From assembly GCF_900497805.2 (NCBI RefSeq), contig NW_020954585.1:43323256-43387255 (forward strand): 64,000 nucleotides of DNA, written 5' to 3'. The notes below the pieces were generated by a model. It had not been told where the DNA came from. It saw nothing but the letters and a program-made list of their open reading frames with translations, and did no database searches. This DNA is from Vombatus ursinus. Taxonomy: Eukaryota; Chordata; Mammalia; Diprotodontia; Vombatidae. Both the position numbers and the translations under genes were made by a program. Shown here piece after piece: positions 60,201 through 64,000 of this stretch (its first letter is position 1; each line of letters begins with the position of its first letter).

Positions 60201-63008
60201 AGTGGATAGAGCACCGGCTCTGAAGTCAGGAGGACCTAAGTTCAAATCCGGCCTCAGACCAAACACTTGACACTAGCTATGTGACCCTGGGCAAGTCACT
60301 TAACCCCAATTGCCTAAAAAAAAAAAAAAGGCAAGCAATTTGAAATAGATTATACATGTACGGTCATGTAAAACATATTTCCATGTTAGTCAGATCACCC
60401 TTTTTTTTTTTTTTGAGGCAAAAAAGTGACTTGCCCAGAGTAACACAGCCAGTAAATGTCTGAGGCCAGATTTGAACTCAGGTCCTCCTGACTCCAGGTC
60501 CAAGATCACTCTTTTCTTGATTGATTGACATTCTCTCTGTCTCTGTCTGTCTCAAACCATCTGACTCTTTAATTTTACCCTTTACCTCCTCTTATTTGCC
60601 TTCCCTTCCTCCTCACCTATTGATTCTCTATTTCTCTTACCATGAAGCGTCCATCTGTGGGATCTGTGGCCAAGGTCATGCCTAGATACTTGGAAGTGAG
60701 ATTGGCATCTGTGGTGAGAAAGAAGATCAATACCAGAAGTAACTCAGAAGCCACAAGGAGTTCCCTGACCTTGATCAGGCCTCCTGTTACATATCACTGC
60801 TCTCACCTTGCAGGTCCATTGGCTGACAATGTCCTGTGGACGGCTGGCACTGATAGAGGTTCCCGGTATTGTTCCCCTCACCAGGAGCTCCCACAACGAC
60901 CCTGATGGGAAATACTTTCTGTAAGACAGAGATTCCTGGACCTTGGGAAACACTGGGACTCCTATTGGAGTCAACCTTTGGGGGAGGGGGGCTGGGACCC
61001 CTGAGCAATGCCAGATGCTGCCTCAAAGAGCTCTCAGCATCACTCCCCACCCCCAGGGTTTGCTGGTGAATAATCCCTCCCATTTTCCCACTATGTGTTT
61101 TAGTACCTCGAATTTGAATGGGTGCTTTACAATTTCCAAAGTTATATATCCAATATAGCATTATGTGAGTTTTGTAAAAGCCCTAGGAAGGAGTAAAGGC
61201 AGGGATAATTATCCAAATTTTTCTTATTTTATCCAGACTTGTGATCTGTGGATGTAAGGAACTCCTGGTGTGGAAAACCCTCTACCTACAGCTCATTTGT
61301 ATTTTATAGCCTTGAGAGTTGCCTGAGGGCACTGAGAGGTTAAGGAACTCATTCATGATCACACAGCAGGCATGTGTGTCAGAGACAAAACTTGAACCCA
61401 GGTCTTCCTGACTCCAAGGTCATCCTTCATCAACTATGACAAACTTTCACATATAGTAAATGTCAGAATAACTAAAGTCAAGTCTCTGGACTCCCAGGCC
61501 AGTGTCCTTCCCGCTACCTTAAGCATCATCCACCATCCATGCCCAGGGAGGTGGAGGTGTGGGAGTAAGAGCCAGGGCCTCGAGGGCAGTGGCCTCAAAA
61601 ACTAAATAGAAAAGAATCCCTGGGCCAGCCAGCATATTGACTTAGAAAATCACAAATGAACATTATCTATGTTGTATTATATGTTTTTTAATTTTTGTTA
61701 AACATTTCCCAATTACATTTTAATCTGGTTCCCCATAATGCAAGGGTTTTACTGCTGCTGGTAGTCAAGTCTGACACCTTTTCTCTAGGGCCTTACCCAT
61801 TTCCAACTTGCAGGACCTGATACCCAAAATGGTTCCCTGCATCTTGGAAGGAAAAGCTCTGGGAGTGTCTGGTATCCAGGTTATAGCTTGAAGCCAAGGC
61901 TGCAAGAGAAGGAACAGAGAATCAAGGCCTGGTGAGGCCTCAAAATATCCCCTTCTCTATCTCCCCAACCCACCTGGCCCAGCTCCTCAGTTGCCCCAGA
62001 CCAGTAGCTGCAGGAACAGATTTAGGGCTGGGAATGCCTAGAGTTGAAAACTAAGAGGAAGCCAAGGCCTCAGTTTCATGTTTATCTATTCTTTTTTGGC
62101 TTAGCAGAGGGGGAAGTGAAGAGAAACTGCATAATAGAGGAGAGAGGAGAGAAGGTGAAGAAGGGGACAAGCAGTGCATCTCCTTTGTACTTTTCTCCCT
62201 CCTCCACAAGGGGATTTTGGTTCCCAGTTCCCAAATCTGAGTCGCCAACCAGCCTCAACCAGCAACCAGCACTGACCACAACGCTTCATACTTCCCCATT
62301 CTAGAAGGTCCCATTTTCCCCAAAGATTTGGGTTCCCGCCTCTCCAGATTGAACTCTCCCGCTGGGTTTTCCATTAAGATTTCCAGCCTCTATTTCCCCA
62401 AGTACCTCCCCGACCCCCCCCCCCCCACCTCTCATATATTGGCTCTTGCCTGTCCCGGTCTCTCAAACACCCAGCCTCTTTGACCTACCCCAGACTCTGT
62501 CCCATAGTAAACATCAGCTCTGGCTGCCCCAGCATATCCTGTCTCACTCCACCTCAAACATCCCCAACCTCATATACCCACATCTTCTTAATTTCAGACA
62601 CCTCTTCCCACCCTTCCCACTCAGCACCTCCTGTTCCCACTTAGGAAAAGCATTTTGAACTGAAATTTCTAATGCCTAACCCAATTGTCTCCTGCATCTT
62701 CTTTCTCTGTTTCTGTTTCTCTGACTGTCCCTGCTTCTCTTTCAGCCCTCAGTCTCCCTCAATATTTTCTCTTTTTCTTGTTGCCTAGGATCTTGAGTCC
62801 CAATTAGGCTGTCCGTGCCTTCTCCTCCCTCTCTGACTGCTCCTTCTCCATGATTCAATTCCCAAAAAAACCTCCCCAACCAACACCCCCCAGGCTCCTG
62901 TTTTCCCCTTAGTCTCTGCCCTTACATGTTCTGCTCTTCTAAACTCAACTTACCCCAGAGAAAGCTCCCAAGCAGGGGCAACCTGAGTGAAGTGCTGGCA
63001 CCCTTCAT
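29481..63008 (-). CDS. ITGAL: Integrin alpha-L (CD11a, LFA-1 alpha chain)
   Basis: Leukocyte adhesion receptor chain that pairs with ITGB2 and binds ICAMs. I traced 31 coding exons with matching phases: 62954-63008, 61797-61899, 60807-60901, 60641-60708, 58394-58511, 58058-58188, 57794-57939, 56695-56827, 56396-56537, 47000-47076, 46634-46766, 46354-46508, 45312-45449, 44334-44531, 44093-44223, 43573-43730, 42892-43043, 42689-42760, 41412-41459, 41250-41323, 40932-41073, 40144-40248, 39811-39890, 39267-39353, 36692-36767, 34515-34621, 33944-34000, 33710-33808, 33491-33586, 33275-33385, 29481-29699. They sum to 3506 nt, one short of 1169 codons; human has 1170 residues. The deficit lies in exon 26. 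Motifs match ITGAL rather than ITGAM, ITGAX or ITGAD ([51 protein letters not shown]), and the ZNF768 neighbour agrees. Least certain border: the exon 19 acceptor. Confidence 0.96.
30218..30368 (-). mobile_element. MAR1/WSINE-type CORE-SINE, antisense
   Basis: ITGAL intron 30. A T-rich start, 'gcaactggggttaagtgact', and the end 'ccactaccacctagctgccc'. It is inserted in a MIR-like copy whose pieces lie on both sides (30110-30205 and 30369-30470). Confidence 0.88.
30835..31290 (+). mobile_element. L3/CR1 LINE 3' end
   Basis: ITGAL intron 30. 'gatgtttagcctagagaaga', 'gtagaagttacagagagaca', 'ggttggactagaaggcccct' and 'tccaactctgaaaatctgt' appear in the standard L3/CR1 order. Confidence 0.75.
31788..31975. 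mobile_element. hAT-type MITE
   Basis: 'agaggtgtcaaacagtaact' at the left, body 'ttgaaatgtaattgggaaat' and 'aattaagtcaatatttggct'. The same family recurs at 37664 and, antisense, at about 61690. Confidence 0.65.
32117..32363 (+). mobile_element. SINE with BovB/RTE-like 3' end
   Basis: A complete copy: head 'ggctaggtggcacagtggat', CORE 'gctgtgtgaccctggggaag', tail 'agcaaaccacttcaatatct' and end 'gaaatgactgaacaac'. Confidence 0.9.
32755..32960 (+). repeat. MIR-type CORE-SINE
   Basis: 'gagtcaaagtacatgggttc', 'tgtgtgagcctgggcaagtc' and an L3/CR1-like ending 'ccccttccagctctaaatct'. Confidence 0.65.
33275..33385 (-). other. ITGAL: ITGAL exon 30: transmembrane helix
   Basis: 37 codons, phase 0 at both ends. 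It encodes [12 protein letters not shown] followed by a hydrophobic helix [20 protein letters not shown] and GVLYK, matching the human single-pass segment. The tail exon lies 3.6 kb away. Confidence 0.95.
34515..34621 (-). other. ITGAL: ITGAL exon 26 (calf-2) with one-base frame slip
   Basis: The first half reads [20 protein letters not shown] in frame with exon 25; the last part reads [11 protein letters not shown] in frame with exon 27. The two halves are one base apart, and the exon is 107 nt where 108 is needed. In the incoming frame a TGA follows the VPKAR codons. The slip falls between about 34540 and 34566, near a TTTT run at 34559-34562. The donor assigned here is gttggt. Confidence 0.85.
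34830..35015. repeat. Unclassified, probably LINE-derived repeat
   Basis: 'tttccaaatatatccctctc', 'ccccagagagccatcccttc' and 'caaaactaacccacacatca' recur in marsupial genomes as far as I recall. A cousin may lie at 63500-63730. The family is not identified. Confidence 0.4.
35115..35320 (+). repeat. MIR-type CORE-SINE
   Basis: 'gtagagcagaaataggactg', 'tgtgaacttggacagatctc', 'gcctcagtttcctcctctga'. A second, antisense copy follows at about 35335-35460. Confidence 0.65.
35580..35693 (-). mobile_element. CORE-SINE fragment, antisense
   Basis: 'ggttaagtgacttgcccagg' to 'tatccactgctagctgccc'; the 3' part is missing. Confidence 0.8.
35779..36028 (+). mobile_element. SINE with BovB/RTE-like 3' end
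   Basis: A nearly complete copy from 'agctgctaggtggcgcagtg' to 'catgactaaaaaaaatgact'. The 5' neighbour text 'cattactatgtgccaggga' is an older repeat that it interrupts; the remainder resumes after 36030 ('atatgccaggcattgtgctg'). Confidence 0.88.
36190..36660 (+). mobile_element. L3/CR1 LINE 3' end
   Basis: 'gggatgtttagcctagaaaa', 'agaagtcagaacctggacca', 'gaggagcttcctaaccatta' and 'attggactaaatgatccctg' are in L3/CR1 order. Confidence 0.7.
37135..37290 (+). mobile_element. MAR1/WSINE-type CORE-SINE
   Basis: Full length: 'ggggcagctaggtggcacag' through 'cggggcaagtcacttaaccc' to an A-rich tail. Confidence 0.9.
37664..37868. mobile_element. hAT-type MITE
   Basis: Same family as 31788: 'agccagattaaaatgtactt', 'attaagtcaatatgtagccc', and end 'tttgagtttgacatcactg'. 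Confidence 0.65.
37875..38090 (+). repeat. Degenerate minisatellite, about 37-bp unit
   Basis: About six diverged copies of a unit like 'aggttccttccagctctggc' plus 'attctatgtt'. The unit is the terminal segment of L3/CR1 elements. Confidence 0.65.
38468..38625 (-). mobile_element. L1 LINE 3' end, antisense
   Basis: A T run, then 'ccaattacatataaaggttg', 'tgaaattttgagttccaatt' and 'caagatggcaaacaatctga' are the reverse of the marsupial L1 3' UTR end. Confidence 0.6.
39374..39780. repeat. Old LINE-type repeat abutting ITGAL exon 24
   Basis: 'caacaaacatttatcaagcc', 'cttactatgtgccagggact' and 'ctgccctctgagagcttata' belong to a common ancient mammalian repeat. It starts about 20 bases outside the exon 24 acceptor (AG at 39354-39355). 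Confidence 0.55.
40425..40745. repeat. Back-to-back MIR-type CORE-SINEs
   Basis: An antisense copy (40425-40610, 'aaggtcacacaggtagaaag') is followed directly by a sense copy (40615-40745, 'tgtgtgaccctgggcaagtc'). Confidence 0.65.
41554..41683. mobile_element. hAT-type MITE
   Basis: Ends caggggtagggaac and gttccccaccccttgg. Internal 'ggccacatgtggcct' shows it belongs with the MITE at 17042. Confidence 0.7.
41735..41996 (+). mobile_element. L1 LINE 3' end
   Basis: 'agaagagatggactcaggat', 'gtttttcttgactatacata'-like text and a terminal 15-base A run at about 41983-41997. It is 5'-truncated. Confidence 0.65.
42392..42606 (+). repeat. Minisatellite, 34-bp unit
   Basis: Six copies of a unit made of 'ggtcccttccagccctgact' and 'ctctaggttcctaa'. 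Most copies differ by one to four bases; the outer ones are more diverged. The unit matches an L3/CR1 terminal segment. Confidence 0.92.
43100..43257 (+). repeat. MIR-type CORE-SINE
   Basis: 'acaaattggggttgcaatac', 'ggctctgctactagcaacaa' and 'ctcattttcctcatctgtaa'. It is interrupted by the next element. Confidence 0.65.
43260..43450. mobile_element. hAT-type MITE inserted in a MIR-like copy
   Basis: Left end caggggttcttaatc, right end gggaccccca, with 'ctggtgaagcctaccgaccc' inside. The host repeat resumes with 'gatttataaggtcctttcta'. Confidence 0.65.
45235..45292. repeat. (AC)n microsatellite beside ITGAL exon 13
   Basis: About 58 bp of CA with one TA interruption, ending 20 bases from the exon 13 donor side (exon from 45312). 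Confidence 0.95.
45660..45850 (-). repeat. MIR-type CORE-SINE, antisense
   Basis: 'ttctcagaacaacccagtga', 'attttcattttacagatgag', 'ggtcacacagctactagata'. Confidence 0.75.
47395..47935 (+). mobile_element. L2 LINE 3' end, split by a SINE
   Basis: 'caagaagctttccctgattc'-like text and 'agtgcctggcatataaaagg', then 'cacttaataaatgctttttg'. The SINE at 47430-47605 interrupts it. Confidence 0.75.
47430..47605 (-). mobile_element. MAR1/WSINE-type CORE-SINE with 16-bp target duplication
   Basis: gactctgggtattttc stands on both sides (47414-47429 and 47606-47621), an exact 16-bp duplication. The SINE runs from a T-rich start to 'cgccacctagctgccct'. Confidence 0.92.
47945..48125 (-). repeat. MIR-type CORE-SINE, antisense
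   Basis: 'cgtcacaacactgtgaggta', 'attttacagatgggggaact', 'tatctaaggtcacacgccta'. Confidence 0.7.
48157..48338 (+). mobile_element. MAR1/WSINE-type CORE-SINE
   Basis: 'ggggcatctaggtggcacag', 'tgtgtgactctgggcaagtc', and an A/C-rich tail of aacaaaac-type units. Confidence 0.88.
48805..49940 (+). mobile_element. L2 LINE relic with 3' end, split by a SINE
   Basis: Long colinear L2 text: 'tacgcagatgactcccacat', 'aattcaacatgtacaaaaca', 'ctcctaattggtctgtgtgt', 'gacctggtccttacctac'-like, then after the SINE 'tggtccagccacactggcct' and the tail 'cacagtgcctggcaatagta'. No intact frame. A CA microsatellite sits at 49630-49655. Confidence 0.75.
49410..49557 (-). mobile_element. MAR1/WSINE-type CORE-SINE, antisense
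   Basis: Inserted in the L2 at 48805-49940. A T-rich start, 'gcaattggggttaagtgact' and 'tgactccaaggccggaggtc'. 'ttacctac' before and 'cttacttac' after suggest a short target duplication. Confidence 0.85.
50265..50545. repeat. (GGAT)n microsatellite with GACA/GATA flanks
   Basis: About 160 bp of nearly pure ggat units (50345-50500), with caggcaga and gata variants on both sides. Confidence 0.95.
50940..52145 (+). mobile_element. L2 LINE relic, interrupted by a MIR and a SINE
   Basis: 'tctgtccttggccttctttt', 'gatcactgttctgaatgcca', 'ctaccttctccaggaagcct' and the tail 'cagtgctctgcacacagtat' plus gaatgaat units. A sense MIR lies at about 51180-51310 and an antisense SINE at 51473-51688. The 125-codon frame at 51732-52109 is L2 3' region. 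Confidence 0.7.
51473..51688 (-). mobile_element. SINE with BovB/RTE-like 3' end, antisense
   Basis: 'gtttagtcatttcagtcatg', 'gatactacagtggtttgcca', 'aagtgacttgcccagggtca'. Confidence 0.85.
52312..52475. repeat. Left copy of a direct duplication in ITGAL intron 9
   Basis: A MIR piece plus the start of the following L1 fragment: 'ggtctacatagtgctttcct' to 'tactattggtaga'. Matches 53568-53733. Confidence 0.8.
52458..52860 (+). mobile_element. L1 LINE 3' fragment
   Basis: 'actattggtagagcttggcc', 'ctaactggggaatggctaaa' and 'gaatcaagaagacattatat' parallel the L1 at 6969-7340. Confidence 0.6.
53025..53420. repeat. First copy of an unclassified repeat, split by a SINE
   Basis: 'tgtgaaagctagaccaaaat' to 'gaagcatttttcaaaa', then a CORE-SINE fragment (about 53192-53360), then 'ggaagagaataataggaaat'. 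Without the SINE it matches 58742-58975. Confidence 0.75.
53192..53360 (+). mobile_element. Two CORE-SINE fragments in tandem
   Basis: 'gaccctgggcaagtcactta' then 'gacctcagacatttgatact' and 'tgtgtgaacctgggcaaatc', ending in aacaaaac units. The 5' head is absent in the first. Confidence 0.75.
53445..53560. repeat. (TA)-rich low-complexity tract
   Basis: About 115 bp of tata, tgta and taaa units in intron 9. A (TG)n tract with more TA follows at 53735-53870. Confidence 0.85.
53568..53733. repeat. Right copy of a direct duplication in ITGAL intron 9
   Basis: Partner of 52312-52475, shifted by about 1.26 kb. It includes the MIR/L1 junction text 'aagaaaaggcagccatgtta'. Confidence 0.8.
54255..54410 (+). 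mobile_element. MAR1/WSINE-type CORE-SINE
   Basis: 'gggatagctacgtagtgcag', 'gtgtgaccctgagcaagtca', then cacccag and an A-rich end. Confidence 0.88.
54510..54900 (+). mobile_element. L3/CR1 LINE fragment
   Basis: 'gggatctgtccttagctctg', 'gagtttgcaaatgatacaat' and 'gaaattaaaccaggagaaac' are L3/CR1 RT-region text. Confidence 0.6.
55005..55262 (+). mobile_element. SINE with BovB/RTE-like 3' end
   Basis: 'ggggcagctaggtgatgcag', 'gtgatcctgggcaagtcact', 'aaatgacaaatcactgcagt', ending acaacaaacaaaaa. Confidence 0.88.
55424..55688 (+). mobile_element. SINE with BovB/RTE-like 3' end
   Basis: 'gacagttaggtggcacagtg', a short internal repetition 'aactgggcaagttaaccctg', and the end 'catgactgaaaaatgactaa'. 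Confidence 0.88.
55730..55935 (+). repeat. MIR-type CORE-SINE
   Basis: 'gagcattggacttgaaatcc', 'gtgtgaccctgggcaagaga', 'cagttttctcatctataaaa'. Confidence 0.7.
56163..56390 (+). mobile_element. CORE-SINE abutting the ITGAL exon 9 donor
   Basis: 'agctatctggtataacgggt', 'ggtgaccctgggctagtcac', 'gtaaaatagggatggtaata', then 'cttagcacagtgcctgcc'. The match stops within about five bases of the exon 9 donor GT (56394-56395). Confidence 0.8.
56850..57002 (+). mobile_element. Short L1 3' end with 15-bp target-site duplication
   Basis: aaaaaatgaagtgaa occurs on both sides (56835-56849 and 57003-57017). The body ('gcctatatcagattgcacac', 'ggaggagaaaaatttaaaac') is a marsupial L1 3' end. It lies 22 bases outside ITGAL exon 8. 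Confidence 0.85.
57180..57430 (+). mobile_element. L1 LINE 3' fragment
   Basis: 'gcaaaaactggaaatgaagt', 'ggggaattgactgaacaaat', 'atgatgagtaggagcgatcc' parallel the L1 3' UTR. Confidence 0.55.
57590..57705. repeat. (TA)(CA/TG) microsatellite
   Basis: tatacata, catatgtg and tgtatgta units for about 115 bp in ITGAL intron 7. The 205-codon minus frame spanning 57091-57708 runs through it and is not a gene. Confidence 0.9.
58742..59100. repeat. Second copy of the unclassified repeat at 53025
   Basis: 'tatgaaagctagcatgaaat', 'agggagggtcactgaagcat', 'agctttgaaagttatgtgct' and 'ttattgcgcattaaattcag'. Uninterrupted here. Confidence 0.75.
59100..59365. repeat. Degenerate tandem repeat, about 35-bp unit
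   Basis: 'cccagagcacagaacatcac' and 'cccagagcacagaacatagc' with 'aagggactttagaa' / 'aagggaccttagag' show at least two clear units, with poorer ones before. Confidence 0.55.
59870..60055 (-). repeat. MIR-type CORE-SINE, antisense
   Basis: 'cctccctgtatggtaggcag', 'acaaatgaggaaactgaggc', 'gacttgcctaaggctacagt'. Confidence 0.7.
60070..60395 (-). mobile_element. L1 LINE 3' end, antisense, split by a SINE
   Basis: 'aacattttattttcccccaa', 'gttttgggctccaaattttc'-like text, then after the SINE 'gcaagcaatttgaaatagat' and 'acatatttccatgttagtca'. Confidence 0.7.
60181..60330 (+). mobile_element. MAR1/WSINE-type CORE-SINE
   Basis: Inserted in the L1 tail at 60070-60395, between 'ccccaagcaaa' and an A-rich end. 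'ggggcagctaggtgatgcag' to 'cacttaaccccaattgccta'. Confidence 0.9.
60398..60505 (-). mobile_element. CORE-SINE, antisense, short
   Basis: A T run, 'agtgacttgcccagagtaac', 'tgaactcaggtcctcctgac'. The head is truncated. Confidence 0.8.
61285..61440 (-). repeat. MIR-type CORE-SINE, antisense
   Basis: 'ctgagaggttaaggaactca', 'gatcacacagcaggcatgtg', 'acccaggtcttcctgactcc'. Confidence 0.65.
61690..61785. mobile_element. hAT-type MITE fragment
   Basis: 'ttcccaattacattttaatc' and 'aagtctgacacctttt' are reversed parts of the family at 31788 and 37664. Confidence 0.5.
61797..63008 (-). other. ITGAL: ITGAL exons 1-2: signal peptide and mature start
   Basis: Exon 1 (62954-63008) encodes [18 protein letters not shown] plus one base; exon 2 completes A and continues [15 protein letters not shown]. 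The hydrophobic stretch and small residues suggest cleavage before YNLD, the recalled human mature N-terminus. The ATG is the only one that reaches this peptide. Confidence 0.92.
62290..62950. other. ITGAL intron 1, pyrimidine-rich, no repeat recognised
   Basis: Strongly C/T-rich on the + strand with a C run near 62415. No domain, RNA gene or clear interspersed repeat. Confidence 0.45.
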
Positions 63009-63300
63009 GGCACTATGGCCAGTGTGGAGTAGGGTCAGGGATGGAGAAGAGGAGACCCAGGAATCCCTAGTTCTGGGCTCAGAGAATCAGTTGTTAAAGC
63101 TAGTTGCTAACTTAAGGTAAAAGGAGGAAATGACTGTGTTCAGGGCCCCCAGTGGCTAGGACTTTCTCACAGGGGAAGGGATGAGGGTGTCACAGGGTGG
63201 TTGATGGAGTTATGAAACCAGAATGGGCTTAGAGAGGAAGTGTAAGCAGGTTAGATTTCCTGCCTGGCTGCTTTTCTTATCAACTAAAACCCAGACTCAT
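63009..63300 (-). promoter_or_regulatory. Candidate ITGAL promoter region
   Basis: No CpG island and no TATA box at a sensible distance. A PU.1/ETS-like gaggaagtg lies at 63234-63242, about 230 bp upstream of the ATG (reading on the + strand). Human ITGAL has a TATA-less, myeloid/lymphoid promoter with ETS-family and RUNX control. The start site is not visible. Confidence 0.45.
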
Positions 63301-63339
63301 CACAGCTGGGGCATTACATTAGGTTGTTATCTCATGGTT

Positions 63340-63500
63340 TGGACAAGCTGGAAAGAATCTTAAAGATGGTCCTAAACTCCCTTGTTCTATAGATATGAAA
63401 CTACAGCCCAGAAAGAAGAATGAAATTACAATCTTTTGGATGCAAGAGATTTGAATCTGAATCCCAGGTCTTCTGACCCAAAGTCCATTATTCTTTCTTT
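63340..63500 (-). repeat. MIR-type CORE-SINE, antisense, degraded
   Basis: 'tatagatatgaaactacagc', 'gaatctgaatcccaggtctt' and 'ctgacccaaagtccattatt' keep the antisense MIR order. Confidence 0.5.
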
Positions 63501-63504
63501 TTAA

Positions 63505-64000
63505 TTAATGTCTTTTTAAAAAAATCACACTCATTTGCTCAACTCATCACTGAACCCTCTCCTACATCAGAGAAAACTGATTAAATAAAACTAACCAACA
63601 AAGCATCCACATTTGGCAGTTTATTCAACATTCTCTATCCATAATCCCTCCATTCTAATGCTCTTTCCCATATGCCCCACTTTGTGTCTTCTAGCTTTTT
63701 TTCATTCCTGTGCTAGGGACTAGCTTCAACAGAAAATCCTAAGAGAAGAAATATGTTTGTTCAAAACAAAACTGAGGGAACCAGGTAATGATACACTGGA
63801 GCTGGCTTGCAGAGGCTCAAGAGAGCTGATTGTTAAATTTTCAGCGTGAGCATTTATGCCTCAGAAATCAGCAAAGGTTAGAAATCAGGGCTTGATGTAT
63901 CATTATGTTGATTATCTAGACTTAAGAAAGTGATGGAGAAAATGTCAATAATGAAGATTAAACTTTAAAACTATGTCAAGAACATATTCCCCACCCACAC
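63505..64000. other. Upstream of ITGAL, no gene seen
   Basis: A/T-rich. Part (63505-63735) may be the same unclassified repeat as 34830-35015. The rest is unrecognised. Confidence 0.4.

Noticed and set aside
29481-63008. ITGAM, ITGAX or ITGAD instead of ITGAL
   Set aside because: I-domain, propeller and tail text fit ITGAL best, and ZNF768 next door is the human ITGAL neighbour.

Overview
This is vertebrate nuclear DNA, almost certainly from a marsupial. Genes are spliced, with GT/AG introns and CpG-island promoters. Most of the remaining sequence is retroposons: tRNA-headed CORE-SINEs of the MAR1/WSINE type, a longer SINE class with a BovB/RTE-like 3' end, marsupial L1 3' ends, L2, L3/CR1, MIR, and hAT and mariner MITEs. 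I cannot tell an American from an Australian marsupial by reading alone.

Three intact or near-intact genes lie in the order ZNF764 (+), ZNF768 (+), ITGAL (-). This is the human 16p11.2 neighbourhood read from the other side. ZNF764 (13087-15341) is a KRAB-C2H2 gene with three coding exons and seven fingers. ZNF768 (21994-23483) has two coding exons and ten fingers almost identical to the human ones, but only two units of the heptad array that fills the human N-terminus. ITGAL (63008 down to 29481) encodes the alpha-L chain of LFA-1. I could trace 31 coding exons covering signal peptide, beta-propeller with inserted I domain, thigh, calf-1, calf-2, transmembrane helix and GFFKR tail. Two anomalies stand out in ITGAL: a one-base frame slip in exon 26 and a 57-bp in-frame tandem duplication in the cytoplasmic tail.

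Two decayed zinc-finger genes accompany the live ones. A ZNF764-like KRAB-ZNF relic (3455-4605, +) lies downstream of an apparently orphan CpG island (1490-2260). A minus-strand finger array (about 17540-18080) lies between ZNF764 and ZNF768, roughly where human has ZNF747.

Layout: 1-4.6 kb orphan CpG island and ZNF relic; 4.9-12.2 kb L2, L1 and MIR debris; 12.6-16.1 kb ZNF764; 16.8-20.1 kb ZNF relic, MITEs and L2; 20.3-24.1 kb ZNF768 with its CpG island; 24.1-29.4 kb intergenic repeats, including a 116-bp long inverted repeat; 29.5-63.0 kb ITGAL, with a 9.3-kb repeat-packed intron 9; 63.0-64.0 kb upstream of ITGAL.

No operon-like or mobile cargo system is present. The most useful observations concern how repeats meet host genes: a young L1 tail with a 15-bp target duplication sits 22 bp from an ITGAL splice acceptor, a CORE-SINE abuts the exon 9 donor, elements are nested three deep, and minisatellites have grown from L3/CR1 tails. 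Gene identities rest on recalled human protein sequences, not on a search.
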